Origin: Nymphaea colorata
Taxonomy: Eukaryota; Streptophyta; Magnoliopsida; Nymphaeales; Nymphaeaceae
Reading direction: 5' to 3'
DNA length: 64,000 nucleotides
Assembly (NCBI RefSeq): GCF_008831285.2
Contig: NC_045150.1
Span: 13,375,868 to 13,439,867 of the forward strand
Shown one piece after another: positions 34,764 through 46,092 of this stretch (position 1 is the first letter of the stretch; each line of letters starts with the position of its first letter). Both the position numbers and the translations under genes were made by a program. Below the pieces are notes generated by a model. The model searched no databases and was not told where the DNA came from. It was given only the letters and a program-made list of their open reading frames with translations.

Positions 34764-34848
34764 TAACTGATTAATTCATTGTTCGTGTGGTTGCCATTCA
34801 ACACCATAACTGATTAGTTCATTGTTCGTGTGGTTGCCATTCCACATC
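34764..34848. repeat. About 43-bp tandem duplication in the TNL intron
   Basis: ATAACTGATTA.TTCATTGTTCGTGTGGTTGCCATTC occurs twice in tandem just left of the Copia-B insertion point. Confidence 0.8.
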
Positions 34849-34855
34849 TCCATTC

Positions 34856-35540
34856 TGTTATAGTCGTGTCCCCCAAAAAGAATGCTCAACAACAATAAAA
34901 GAGGGCAATCCACCACAAAACTGCTAAAAACAGAATCACAGGGCAGCGAGCAAAAGAACGAGTTTCCAACACCACTATTGCAGCAATATACGTCAAAACA
35001 TATGCTAAATAATGCAGAAAAATAAGAGACCAATTTACGTGGAAAAACCCCCAATAATGGGGTAAAAAAACCACGGGCAAGAGAGACTTTCTATATATCA
35101 AGAAAGGGAGCCAAATACACGAACAACAATATCCCTACTGTTTTAAGAAAAACAGTGAACTCAAGAGAACAATAACACTCTCTTATGCGAATGAAAGAAA
35201 GAGCCCCAAAGATTCAAGAAAGAAATCACCCAATGAAGACTCCCTTCATTTTTCCTTCTTTGTCTTTCCTCTTTCTTCTTGGCGTGCCAATCGACCCACG
35301 CGCATTGCTTCTCCTCTTCTCTTCCTTGCCTTCCTCTTCTTCTTCTCATTCTCCTTCTCCTCCCGTATGCAGCCACAAGAGGTCCCTTCTCTTTTTCCCC
35401 AAAAGAGAACAACGAGAAAGAGAGATGTGAGAGGCGTCGTAAGAGGGAGGGGCACCATCGGGTGCCCTCTTTTTCACCCACCCGTCACTTAAGTGACGGG
35501 CCGGGTTGGGTCCTCTTTTGAGGCTGAACCCGACCCAACA
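34856..35540 (-). repeat. 3' LTR of Copia-B
   Basis: It matches 39661-40345 over its full length. Open frames inside it come from a CT-rich stretch (35240-35400) that keeps several frames open and are not genes. Confidence 0.95.
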
Positions 35541-35552
35541 AACTCCCCCTCC
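35541..35552 (-). promoter_or_regulatory. Polypurine tract of Copia-B
   Basis: On the minus strand GGAGGGGGAGTT lies directly before the LTR, as expected for plus-strand priming. Confidence 0.85.
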
Positions 35553-35592
35553 AGCCTCAAGAGAGGGATCATACCTACAAAATGAACAAAAA

Positions 35593-36087
35593 TTAATACA
35601 CTGCCTTAAAGGCAGTCATCCCAACTAAGTCTCTACACATGTCATGCTTTTCTTTAGGTAGAGACTTGGTCATCATATCTGCAGGATTCTTCTCTGTCTG
35701 TATCTTCTTTAACTGAATCAATTTTTGCTCAAGCACATCACGAATCCAATGATATCTGACATCAATGTGCTTAGTCCTTTAGTGGAACGCTAAATTCTTC
35801 GCCAAGTGTATAGCGCTTTGGCTATCACAATGCAACACATAGGTCTTCTGACTAAGGCCTATATCATGAAGAAAACTCTTCATCCACAACAACTCTTTAC
35901 AAGCTTCAGTTGCTGCAATATATTCTGCCTCTGTAGTGGAAAGAGCAACACACTTCTGCAACCTGGACTGCCATGATACAGCTCCCCCTGCAAAAGTAAA
36001 AACATAACTAGAAAGAGACTTCCTAGAGTTCAAATCACCTGCCATGTCTGCATCAACAAATCCTTGTATCTCTGTTAGATTCACCAA
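35593..36087 (-). pseudogene. Copia-B RNase H and polyprotein end
   Basis: The frame reads GFVDADMAGDLNSRKSLSSY, then SWQSRLQKCVALSTTEAEYI and LHCDSQSAIHLAKNLAFH, with the Asp and Glu positions of Copia RNase H visible. An in-frame TAA near 35778-35780 interrupts it. The same frame then continues TKHIDVRYHWIRD and NPADMMTKSLP to the natural stop at 35593-35595. RNase H would remove the RNA template during reverse transcription. Confidence 0.88.
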
Positions 36088-37012
36088 AACATAAACAGTA
36101 AGTGGAAGTACTTTTCAGATACCTTAGGATCCACTTCACTGCTGCCCAATGCTCCTTGCCTGGATTTGACAAGAACCTGCTAACTACACCAACTGCATAA
36201 GCCAAGTCTGGGCGTGTGCAAACCATAGCATACATGAGACTCCCTACTGCGGAGGCATATGGAACATTCTCTATTCTTTCTTTCTCATTTGCTGAAGAAG
36301 GACATTGCTCATTTCCCAATTTAAAATGTGCTGCTAAAGGTGTACTTACAGTTTTAGCATCTTTCATGTTGAACTTGCTAAGCACCTTCTCAATGTATTT
36401 CTCTTGTAATAACCACAACTTCTTGGCCTTCCTATCACGAACAATCCTCATGCCTAACAATTGTTGTGCTGGCCCCAAGTCTTTCATATCAAAGAACTTG
36501 CCCATATTGATCTTCAATTGGCTAATCAATTGACAATCCTGTCCAACAATAAGCATGTCATCTACATATAACAACAAGATAATGAACCTACCTGATGAGA
36601 ACTCTCTGATATAGACACAATGATCTACGACTAACCTGCGATACTTTTGATTTATCATAAATGCATCAAATTTCTTGTACCACTGTCTAGGTGCTTGTTT
36701 AAGTCCATACAAGTTCTTCTTCAACTTACAAACCATGTGTTTCTTCCTGGCAACCACAAAACCTTTTGGTTGTGTCATGTAGATTTCTTCCTCTAGATCT
36801 CCATGAAGAAAAGCAGTTTTTACATCTAACTGCTCCAACTCCAAGTCTAGACAAGCCACCAAACCAAGTATTACCCTGATAGATGACATTTTAACAACAG
36901 GAGAAAAAATTTCATCAAAATCAATACCTCTTTCCTGCTTGAAACCTTTCACCACTAACCGAACTTTGTATCTCAACTTGCCTTGACTTTCATTTTTAAG
37001 TTGTAGACCCAC
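36053..37012 (-). pseudogene. Copia-B reverse transcriptase
   Basis: RVT_2-family RT with the usual series [53 protein letters not shown] and the catalytic LLLYVDDMLIVG. It continues to the connection segment ending GSLMYAMVCTRPDLAYAV. It overlaps its neighbours in different frames at both ends (near 36990 and 36070), so frameshifts separate it from the integrase/linker part and from RNase H. Confidence 0.92.
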
Positions 37013-37773
37013 TTGTTCTGCAACACTTTCTTACCTTTTGGTAGCTCTACCAAATCAAAAGTGTGATTCTTGTATAAAGAATTCATCTCATCCTTCATAG
37101 CTTTAATCCATTCATCTTTATGCACATCATCTAGCACCTCTGCATAGCATTCTGGCTCTCCACTATCTGTAAACATAATATATTCATCAGTAGAATATCT
37201 AGTAGATGGTATACGTGTTCTTTTACCTCTACTCAACTCCTCAATTGGCTCTGAATGCGAAGGAAGCTCCCCCTCCAACTCATGCTCATAATCAGTTTGA
37301 GTCTCCATAGGACTGCCATCTGTATACTGCTCATCTGTCTCTCTTTCCTCTTCCTCTACATCTTCATCAGTCTCACAATGCTCAGATGAAAGTTCTTCAG
37401 GTTCTGCATAGGTTGGCTCATGAACACCATTAGCATTCACACCAGACTTCGTGTTTTCCATGACATCTTCAATAGTCTGATCCTCTCTGAAGACAACATC
37501 ACGACTCATGTAGATTTTGTCATTCTTTGGATCCCATAACCTGTAACCAAATTCATCATCTGCATAACCAAGAAATATTAGAGGAATAGCTTTATCATCT
37601 AATTTGGTCATATGTTCTTTAGGTACATGCATAAACGCTTTGCAACCAAAAACTCTGAGGTGATCATACTTAACCTCTTCATCTGACCAAACTCTCTGTG
37701 GAATGTCTCCATCTAGAGGCACTGAAGGAGACCTGTTTATTAAATAAACTACAGTACGTATTGCTCTGCCCAA
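36973..37773 (-). pseudogene. Copia-B integrase C-terminus and RT linker
   Basis: It begins with integrase C-terminal sequence (INRSPSVPL, HLRVFGCKAFMHVPKE, IFLGYADDEFGYRLWDP). It continues through an acidic linker of about 100 residues and enters the RT start (EWIKAMKDEMNSLYKNHTFD, then KWVYNLK). The order matches Tnt1-like polyproteins. It shifts frame near 37760 relative to the integrase core. Confidence 0.9.
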
Positions 37774-38120
37774 AAATACTTAGGCAACTTAGAGTTAGAT
37801 AACAAACTTCTAACTCTCTCGATTATTGTTCTATTCATCCTTTCTGCAACTCCATTATGCTGTGGAGTATAAGGAACTGTCTTTTCATGTCTAATACCAT
37901 GCTTTAGACAATAATCTCGTAAAGAAGATGCTATGTACTCACCACCATTATCTGTACGCAGTCTCTTCATCTTCTTACCAGTCTCGCGCTCAACCGCTGC
38001 ATGAAAAGTCATGAAGATACTACTTACTTCACTTTTGCTTTTCATTGTAAAGGCCCACATCTTCCTAGATGCATCATCAATAAATGCAACAAAATAGGAT
38101 GCTCCACCTTTACATGTCAC
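37749..38120 (-). pseudogene. Copia-B integrase catalytic core
   Basis: The D-D-E residues are visible in FIDDASRKMWAF, LRTDNGGEY and NGVAERMNRTIIERVRSLL. The zinc-binding region upstream (about 38190-38330) is readable only across stops and a frame change: HKRLGHMSQRG is present, but a Cys of the CxxC pair appears replaced by Tyr. Confidence 0.9.
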
Positions 38121-38325
38121 ATTTATATGTCCACATACATATGAATAAACTAAATCTAAAACATGTTTAGTTTTTGAAGAGCGCTTTTTCTGAAAGGAAC
38201 TCGATGCAACTTACCAACCAAATAATGATCACATGGAGATATCTGTGCACCATCTGCCTTTGGTAAAAATTCTTCTTGGTGAGCAAGTCGATTCCTCTTT
38301 GACTCATGTGACCTAACCTCTTATG

Positions 38326-38874
38326 TTACAAATCTGACGAAGTACCACCAGTAACTGCATTGACATCTACACTACTGATTCGAGACTTCATCTCATACAA
38401 AGAGCCAAATCTATCACCTCTAGCCAACACTAGTGCCCCCTTGGTAAGTTTCCAACTTGTCTGACTAAACGAAGTACAATATCCATCTTCACTTAGTCTT
38501 CCTGCAGAAATCAAATTCATTCTCAAGTCTGGAACATGTCTCACATCTCTCAAAGTCAACTTGCATCCTGTGCTCGTCTGAATGCAAACATCTCATATCC
38601 CAACAATCTTCGAAGTGTCACTGTTGTCCATGTGAACTACTCCAAAATCACCTGCTCTGTAGGATAAGAATAACTCTCTACATGGCGTGGCATGATATGA
38701 TGCCCCTGTATCTAAAATCCATGTAGAATCACCATTCTGAACTGTAAGACAATCATTTTTTTCAGATAAAAATAACATTACCTCATCATCTGAAGCAACT
38801 GCAGTGTACTCTTTTGGTTTCACATTCTCTTGAGTCTTCTTTTTTGCTCTTTTTCTTCTTTCAATTTCCTGCAA
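38326..38874 (-). pseudogene. Copia-B protease and GAG-pre-integrase region
   Basis: The aspartic protease motif WILDTGASYH lies in the 38593-38874 frame. An in-frame TGA at 38593-38595 separates it from the same-frame continuation (LTLRDVRHVPDLRMNLISAG, then LVLARGDRFGSLYEM), which ends at 38326. The two parts are one domain pair split by a nonsense codon. Confidence 0.88.
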
Positions 38875-39593
38875 TCAATCTTCTTATGCCCTGGAATACC
38901 ATAGTGAAAACATTTACCTGTCATCTTAGGTCTTGATTTGGACCTAGAGTTTGACCTATCATGCCATTTGTTACGGTTCTTCTGTCTGCCCCTGTCTCCC
39001 ATCACTAGCACTTGCGAGCTACCAGTACCAAGAGACTTTCTCCTTGTTTCTTCATTTAGAATGCTGCTGGTTACATGCTTCATCGTAAGCACACCATCTG
39101 GAGTGGAGTTGCTCAAAGAAACAATTAAAGTCTCCCAACTGTCGGGAAGAGAACTAAGCAACAAGAGTGCCTGTAACTCATCATCTAATATCATTTTCAT
39201 GGCTGACAACTGATTGATTATGCTTTGCACTTCATTCAAATGCTCTGACACTGGTTTTTCGTCTCTAAGTTCCAAATTTACCAATTGCCTAATCAAGAAA
39301 GCCTTGTTCACAGCTGTTTTCCTCTCGTAAAGATCATGCAACTTCTGCCATAACGACTTCGCGCTCGTCTCTGCGGATACCAAATGAAAAACACAGTCAT
39401 CTAACCATTGTCTGATGGTGCCAATGGTTTTCCTATCCAACAACTTCCATTTTTCATCTGTCATATTCGCTGGCTTCTGGTTCTCAATTGGTGCATATAA
39501 GTCTTTACAATACAGCAAATCTTTCATTTTTGATTTCCATATAGTCCAATTGTTCCCATTTAAAGAGACCATTCTAGTAGGGGTCGACTCCAT
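38820..39593 (-). pseudogene. Copia-B gag
   Basis: I chose the ATG at 39593 because it follows the primer site and opens MESTPTRMVSLNGNNWTIWK, the typical Copia gag N-terminus. UBN2-type core motifs follow (LWQKLHDLYERKTAVNKAFL, then LLSSLPDSWETL). The zinc knuckle near residues 229-242 is CFHYGIPGHKKIDC, where Tyr replaces the second Cys of CCHC. The frame ends at 38820 and the protease lies in another frame, so a frameshift lies near 38830-38870. Confidence 0.92.
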
Positions 39594-39644
39594 CCTTTAA
39601 TAAGAATGCACACAATCACCCTGGCGCTAACTTGGTGCTAACCT

Positions 39645-39657
39645 GGCTCTGATACCA
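39645..39657 (-). promoter_or_regulatory. Primer-binding site of Copia-B
   Basis: The minus strand reads TGGTATCAGAGCC three bases from the LTR end, complementary to initiator tRNA-Met. Confidence 0.92.
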
Positions 39658-39660
39658 CTT

Positions 39661-40345
39661 TGTTATAGTCGTGTCCCCCAAAAAGAATGCTCAACAACAA
39701 TAAAAGAGGGCAATCCACCATAAAACTGCTAAAAACGGAATCACAGGGCAGCGAACAAAAGAACGAGTTTCCAACACCACTATTGCAGCAATATACGTCA
39801 AAATGTATGTTAAATAATGCAGAAAAATAGGAGACCAATTTACGTGGAAAAAACTCCAATAATGGGGTAAAAAAACCACGGGCAAGAGAGACTTTCTATA
39901 TATCAAGAAAGGAAGCCAAATACACGAGCAACAATATCCCTACTGTTTTAAGAAAAACAGTGAACTCAAGAGAACAATAACACTCTCTTATGTGAATGAA
40001 AGAAAGAGCCCCAAAGATTCAAGAAAGAAATCACCCAATGAAGACTCCCTTCATTTTTCCTTCTTTGTCTTTCCTCTTTCTTCTTGGCGTGCCAATCGAC
40101 CCACGCGCCTTGCTTCTCCTCTTCTCTTCCTTGCCTTCCTCTTCTTCTTCTCCTTCTCCTTCTCCTCCCGTATGCAGCCACAAGAGGTCCCTTCTCTTTT
40201 TCCCCAAAAGAGAACAACGAGAAAGAGAGATGTGAGAGGCGTCGTAAGAGGGAGGGGCACCATCGGGTGCCCTCTCCTTCACCCGTCCGTCACTTAAGTG
40301 ACAGGCCAGGTCGGGTCCTCTTTTGAGGCTGGACCCGACCCAACA
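39661..40345 (-). repeat. 5' LTR of Copia-B
   Basis: 685 bp, same length as the other LTR. It is followed on the right by the target duplication CATTC (40346-40350). Confidence 0.95.
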
Positions 40346-40684
40346 CATTCAGCTTCTCTAGCATCCTCCTCAACCTTATAATTATGTTGTCTTAGCTTCT
40401 CGAAATTATCCTCTGAAAACTTGTTACTGGAAGGCTCAAACCTCCAACTTCTAATTTTACATTTTCTTGAGCATAACCATGTGGAACTGAAAAATTGTAG
40501 TCTCTGATAGCTGATCTCCTATTGCTTATGACAGTTTGCATAAAGCTATAAATCTAAATTCTGTCTTCTTTTGAAAGAAAGCTTTAGCAGAAGTCATAAG
40601 GCATCACTTCTAGTGCTTTGATGTTTTCATTTTATCAAGGAGCTCATTTTTCTTCTTTCTTTCTGGTGATCTTTCCTATCTCAG

Positions 40685-41576
40685 GGAACAAAGAAGGTTG
40701 AAGCCATTATTTTCCACCGTCACGACGGGCAGCATAATATTCCACCTTTGAACACGATGTCTTTTAGAAACATGGATGAGCTGAGAATACTTGATACAAG
40801 CTGCATCAGGATGGAGGGCTCGTATAAGGATCTATCCAAATCGTTGAAGTTCCTGAGGTGGTGGCAGTGTACATTGAAATCATTGCCGATCATCGACTTC
40901 GATGTCATGAACATTGTAGTGATCGACCTGACAGAGAGCATCATAGAGGAGTTTCTAGGTCCAAGTGTGACTAACACGTGGTTTTTTTGTCTCCTTCACT
41001 CCCAAGAGAAGAACTACTCGCAGACGTTCAGCCAATTGAAAGTCCTTATTCTCAAGAATTGCAAGAACCTCAAGAGCACCCTCGATTTAGGCTGATTCCA
41101 AACACAACCAAATTGGTATTTGAAGGATGCACCAAGTTCACGAATCGATTGGTGATCTCCAAAGTTTGGTGTGCTTGAACTTGGGAGACGGTCATTCTCT
41201 AAAGAAAATACCTGATAGCATCTGTCGGCTAAGTTCTTTGGAGAAGCTCGTCCTGAGGGGGTGTTGGTCACTAGGGGAACTCCCAAAAGAGATTGGAAGG
41301 TTGACATCTTTAAAGTTGCTCCAATTAGGCCGAGGGTATATGCAAAGACTTCCAGAGTCTGTTGGCCGGTTGACAAACCTGCAGGAGATGGAAGTCATCT
41401 TTTGCACGGACTTGAAGACCATCCCAGACATTTCAAAGTTGCAAGCCCTGCGACGTTTACGCCTGAGCGGATGCTTCCAGCTGATGGATGTTCCTGGCCT
41501 TAGCAAACTGAGATGCCTAGAGTCCCTGCTACTCAACGGCTGTGAAGCACTAAGGCACATGAGTGACATGATGAAG
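40685..41576 (+). pseudogene. TNL disease-resistance gene copy 1, LRR exon
   Basis: After an acceptor at 40683-40684 the exon opens GTKKVEAIIFHRHDG, then FRNMDELRILDTS and LKFLRWWQCTLKSLP, the standard start of TNL LRR regions. About seven LRRs follow (FSQLKVLILKNCKNLKS, then RLSSLEKLVLRGCWSLGELP and others). The exon ends at MMK before a GT at 41577. Compared with copy 2, one T is lost near 41085 and 10 bases are lost near 41130, so the frame breaks between 40748-41095 and 41127-41576. Together with the missing N-terminal exons this makes it a pseudogene. A functional version would be a cytoplasmic immune receptor recognising pathogen effectors. Confidence 0.9.
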
Positions 41577-41863
41577 GTAACTTCTTACACATTTATATAT
41601 CAGTATCGTTTTCATATACTTCTTGTCGGCCTGCATTCTGTTTTATCGATCACAATAAAGTAGAGTAAAAGGTAATTTTTTTTTTCTCTGGGTTCATCTT
41701 ATTAATACCTAGCAAAGCATAGGAATATGAGTGTTAACTGGGGTGCATTGTTTAGGTAACTTTTCATATGCTACCGTCTGCGCGCCTCGTCTGATGGCTT
41801 TGAAGTGCTGAGCATGGAGTTGGTTTTGGGACTAAAGTTGGCCCACTGCCTATTTACTAAGTA

Positions 41864-43436
41864 GGCCTGGCAATGGGGGCAAAGATTAAGAGCAAGGTTA
41901 AGAAAATTCTGACATCATGACTGAATCTATTAAATTATATTAAAATTATATGATCTAAATAAATAATCAAAGTGTGATCAAAGCAAAAAAGTAATTTTAG
42001 TTCTTTTCCAATGTCAACAAAAAGATATTTTTTTTAACTTGAGTGAGCCCGGTATGGGCCGGGTCTGGGTCAAGAATTTTCGATATCGGGCCCAACATGA
42101 GTGAGCCTAGCCTGGCCCAAGTTCTTAACGGGTCGGGCCCGGTTATGACTTCTATAGCCCGGCCCGGCCCGACGGCCCGTTAGGTCAAGAGATTCACCTA
42201 TTCGCATTTTCTGCCGGCTGCACCTTCTTTCTTTCCCCTATTCGCATTTTCCGTTGATTGAGGGAGGCAGAGACAAGGAGAGATGAAGACGACCGTGTGC
42301 CACCGCCACCACCGCGTCTCCGCTCCACAACTGGGCCACCGTCGCCCTTTCGCGGCTCCGCCACTCCACCGTCGCCCGGATTGCTTTGATAAACCGCCTG
42401 AGGCGGCAGCGACCCAATTTTCTTCTAGAATCTTGGGTTTACTATCTTACCTGGTGAAATATCTACTCGATCCTGTCCATTAAATGTTTATATTTCATTT
42501 GCAATCGATTTCAATGTTAGTTCTCATCATTTGGAGGCGGATTGGAGCTTGGAAGTGCCATTACTACTGAGAATAGTGGCGCAACGCAGGATTTCGTAGG
42601 ACTCCAGAGCTCAACTAGTCCATCCTTGGGGGCTCGGATTCTTCTCAGGCTTGGGGCGTCCCATCCTGTAGCTGTTGTCGTGATCTGGACCAATTTTGAG
42701 GATTTTTGGGTGTCTCCTTGATTTTATAAAAAACTGGAAGCGAGGAGGGCTCAGACGGACTCAGAAACCCCTGCGACAGGTGGATTCAGCTCAGAACCCG
42801 TCTTCTTCCAGGATCAACGTGTGGGGTCTAAACCTCACGGAATTAGCTCAAACTTGGAGCGTTCTAGCCCCTGAGCGTGCTCGAGCTGCTGACCAATACC
42901 CAGGAATTTAGGAGGCTTCTGTGGATTTCTCCAGAATTTTGAACGCCGCTCACCCTGTCAGGCCAGAGTCTTCCCTGCGCCTGAGAACCGACAGAGGAAG
43001 AGCCTCTTTACTTCCCCGATTTCGAGACCGATTTTGGGGGAAGCACCTACCTTGGTGATTTCCCTTACTCTAATCTCTGTGGCATTACTCTCCTATTACG
43101 TGAATGATTTGGTGCTGTGTCTTGGTGAGGTCGAGCGGAGCCATCATCTGCTTCCCAAAAGTTGTACCCAGCTGAACAAGGAGAAGAAGGAAGAACTAGA
43201 GCATCGGGAGGAGTGACCGCCTGCACTGACCGGCGACCGCTTCAGGCCCGACGGGCCAGCCTATCCAGTACCCGGCCTGGCCCGGCAAACGAGCCGGGTT
43301 GGGCCTGATTTTGGGTGGACAGGCCCGGTACCCGGCCCAGCAATATTATGGGTCGAGCCCGAGCTTCAGGCCCGACGTGCCAACCCAGGCCAAGGAAAAC
43401 CTGGCCGGGCCGGCCCGGCCCAGCCCGATACCCACC
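41864..43436. mobile_element. GC-rich TIR-like DNA element in TNL copy 1, 1573 bp
   Basis: It is absent from copy 2. The left end is GGCCTGGCAATGGGGG; the right end, on the complementary strand, is GGTGGGTATCGGGCTGGGCC. It is flanked by ACTAAGTA (41856-41863) and CCTAAGTA (43437-43444), 7 of 8 matching, which suggests a hAT-type 8-bp duplication. Subterminal regions are packed with GGCCCGG/CCGGGCC motifs. The interior (42250-43220) is GC-richer and gene-like in composition, but no domain is recognisable. Boundaries are less certain than for the other elements because copy 2 is also altered nearby. Confidence 0.65.
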
Positions 43437-44031
43437 CCTAAGTACATGTAAACAGAACTCCGAAATTATTAGGGCCGCGTGGCCCGTAATCATGGGCATG
43501 ACCTGCCAACTTCTTAACAAAAGTAGGGTGTCCAAGCCTGGGCATCATGCTGGCCCGACATCCAAAACTCAGGCTCGGTTTCACCCTGATTAAATTAAAA
43601 ATATATTTTTAACATAAAATAATATATAAACATAATTAATTGTTATAAAATATTATAATTATATATAAAAATTAATAAAAAATATTTAAAATTTTATTGG
43701 ACCCACCTGGTCTTATCGGTCCGACCTGGGTTATCGGGCTATAGCAGAATGCACTTTTTTCAGACCTAGGCCCGGGCTCGAGTCGAACCATGTACGGGGT
43801 ACCCCATGGTAACCCGGCATGGGCACCTTACCTGTAGGACTCTATTTTGCCTTTAAATGTCTGTTAGACTAGATTGACAATCACCTTATGAGCCTCTGTA
43901 TGCTCGCCTGCTATATTTATTAAGTGTCCTAAATAAGAGTTTTCGTCTCTAGACCCAACCGCTTAAACTGCTTTGTAGGTCGGTTCGCTTCTATTGTCTA
44001 CACGTACCTTGGCTTTTATATGTGTTCATAT

Positions 44032-44033
<2 letters not shown>

Positions 44034-44093
<60 letters not shown>
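44034..44093. repeat. (AT)n microsatellite
   Basis: About 60 bases of uninterrupted AT repeat in the TNL copy 1 intron. Copy 2 has only a short ATATATAT at the same place (53030-53038), so the tract expanded or contracted after duplication. Confidence 0.95.
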
Positions 44094-44099
<6 letters not shown>

Positions 44100-44138
44100 T
44101 AAATGTGCATGTATATAGTCTATATCTAAACTTATTTT

Positions 44139-44640
44139 AAATGTGCACATACCAGGAGGCCAAGTTCGAACATTCCGAATACCTCAGCGTTCCTGGACAG
44201 TCGATTGATTCTTCCTCCAAATCCATAGGCAGACTAAGGACATGGTCGGTGACGGTATCTTTTGCTCTCCCCAATTTGCCCTGCCTAGACAACAGTGGAG
44301 TTGTTGTTGAGGGCCGGGTACCATGGTCTTATAGAGTAGAGTAACCCGTAGAGTAACCCAGGTTAAGGGCGAGAGGCATAATAATTCTAGGATAATCTAA
44401 CCGGAAGAGGTGATATGGATCTTCTATAGTGGAGCATTCATCCCTCGAAAGTTGGAGGCTGATAAAGGGAAAGCAGTCATGGAAAAAGATGGAAAGGGAT
44501 ACCGAAGGATCGACGTCACATTTGAAGCAGAAAGCGACGTCACATTCGAGTTGGAAAATGACTTCCAACATACCCGTTTCCGTATCGTGTCTATCGACTT
44601 GCATAGACGACGATGAGATCCATGCGGTTTAAATTTGGTT
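44139..44640 (+). pseudogene. TNL copy 1, C-terminal (post-LRR) exon
   Basis: It reads EHSEYLSVPGQSIDSS, then WSVTVSFALPNLP, resembling the post-LRR C-JID/PL domain of TNLs (YL.iPG..ip.wf, then s.vtv.lP). Compared with copy 2 it has internal deletions around 44380-44420 and frame changes, so it cannot be read as one domain. Confidence 0.65.
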
Positions 44641-44824
44641 ATGCATATGTCGAGTGCATCGGTGGCAACCTTTGACTGGTTCGCTGTTTGATGGGTAGTT
44701 GTAAATTAAGGACAATATGTGTATTTTTAAATTTGGTTATGCATATGTCGAGTGCATCGGTGGCAACCTTTGACTGGTTTGCTTTTTGATGGGTAGTTGT
44801 AAATTAAGGACAATATGTGTCTCA
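44629..44824. repeat. 98-bp tandem duplication in TNL copy 1
   Basis: AAATTTGGTTATGCATATGT occurs at 44631 and 44729, and the following roughly 90 bases also repeat. TNL copy 2 has a single copy (53848-53930), so the duplication is private to copy 1. Confidence 0.9.
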
Positions 44825-45339
44825 ATATCAGCCTTATTTTTCATTTAGAATTCAATCAAAAAATTTATTTTTAAAATAAATATCGGACTTGAAGCGTGGA
44901 TTGGTCACCTGATACGCATCGACTTATATTGGCTTGTGTAAACCACTCTAAGGAAAAAGTTTTAAACAATATTTGTATTAAATATTGTTATGTATTTTTT
45001 TAAAATTGCTATTAAAATTAATAACTTAACTATATATGTTAGTTGTTAAAATTAAAAAACTTAAAACATATTGAATCATATAAGGTAAACAACATATCTG
45101 TCTAAAACAAAAAAAAAATAAAGATAAATAACAAAACAAATTAAAACTATTAGAAACATATGAATATTTCCGAATACTTATATTAATTGTAACTAATGAG
45201 TTTCAACCGAACCAAATATCAGTGATTTAAATCTTCAAAGTAATAGGACTTGTAAACATTGATGATTTAAACTATCCTTCAAACGGGGCACTATGTGATA
45301 TAGAAAGATTTTAATGACATCGAGAAACTCTTTAAAAAT

Positions 45340-45881
45340 TAGGCCTGGGCATCGGGTCGGGCCGGGCTGCCGCCTGCCCGGCCTGATCGGGCCCAGGCCG
45401 TTTACATTAAAAAATTAATTTAAATTTTTTTTTTTTAAAGAGATCGGACCAAAGCGTCGGCAAATAGGGGGGTGCCATCTCCGCTGGTTCTCCTCTTCCA
45501 GGGAGAGGAAGAGGAGTAGGAGGAGGAAGAAGAAGGCGATTTCGCTCTCTGGTTGAAAATGAGACAACAGAAGCGAACGTCTGTGAGCAGGAGGAGTGGC
45601 AGAAACGGAACCGGGCGGTCGTCGCCATCTTCACTTCCATCGCGCAACTTTCTTGGTCTTCTTCCCTTCTCTTTTCCTTAATAAGAACAGAAAGAATGCC
45701 CAACATCGTTTCTGTCAATTATGCCGCAAGCCCTTCCCTTCGCCTGGCCCCCTTTCCCTCCCCCTTTGTGGTTGAGAGCGAGAGAAGGCGCGGCCGTGCG
45801 GGGGGCGAACAGACACCTTTATAATTAAAAATTTAAATTTTTGATTGTAAATGGGCCGGCCCGGACCGATGCGCACCCTTA
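45340..45881. mobile_element. Small GC-ended insertion at the edge of copy 1
   Basis: The left end is TTAGGCCTGGGCATCGGG; the right end, on the complementary strand, is TAAGGGTGCGCATCGGTCCG. Both are followed by GGGCC-rich subterminal sequence. Copy 2 lacks it. The interior has a purine-rich run and no recognised domain. I could not settle a target duplication. Confidence 0.5.
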
Positions 45882-45912
45882 CTTGTAAACCTTGATTATT
45901 TAAATTATAAAC

Positions 45913-46092
45913 ATGGTGGGTATTGGATGGATGGATGGATGGATGGTTGCTGCATGATGGACGGAGGGGACGATGACATCATATATTCCCCTCCATCCCC
46001 ATATAAATGGTGGGTATTGGATGGATGGATGGATGGCTGCGGCACGATGGACAGAGGGGACGATGACGGGCATATATTCCCCTCCATCCCCC
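45913..46092. repeat. 94-bp tandem duplication containing GGAT repeats
   Basis: ATGGTGGGTATTGGATGGAT starts at 45913 and 46007, and the unit runs through ATATTCCCCTCCATCCCC both times. Open frames across it come from the repeat. Confidence 0.88.

Larger units (their letters stand above)
34856..40345 (-). mobile_element. Copia LTR retrotransposon (Copia-B), 5490 bp, complete in structure
   Basis: Two 685-bp LTRs (34856-35540 and 39661-40345) begin TGTTATAG and end CCAACA. They flank a full Copia interior in minus orientation and are bordered by the 5-bp duplication CATTC (34851-34855 and 40346-40350). Primer site and polypurine tract are in place. The gag, protease, integrase, RT and RNase H regions are all recognisable, in Copia order, and resemble the Tnt1/Tork type. 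Several stops and frame changes interrupt the polyprotein. By eye the LTRs differ at a few percent of positions. It sits in the TNL intron on the strand opposite to the gene. Confidence 0.96.
40786..45339. repeat. Segmental duplication, copy 1
   Basis: Once the private insertions are set aside, this segment aligns in order with 49713-54441. Matching blocks are the LRR exon, the intron after it, the stretch with CATGTAAACAGAAC.CCGAAATTATT, the C-terminal exon and the AT-rich tail ending GAGAAACTCTTTAAAAA. Confidence 0.88.

Noticed and set aside
35161-35521. Several overlapping open frames of 70-106 codons on both strands, repeated at 39966-40348
   Set aside because: They lie inside the two identical LTRs of Copia-B in a CT-rich stretch that keeps many frames open. 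They are not genes.
42283-43216. Three plus-strand open frames in the GC-rich insert
   Set aside because: No domain or splice structure. They may be captured sequence but cannot be called genes.
45407-45718. Purine-rich open frames of 70-103 codons
   Set aside because: Low complexity inside a small transposon-like insert; no family signal.
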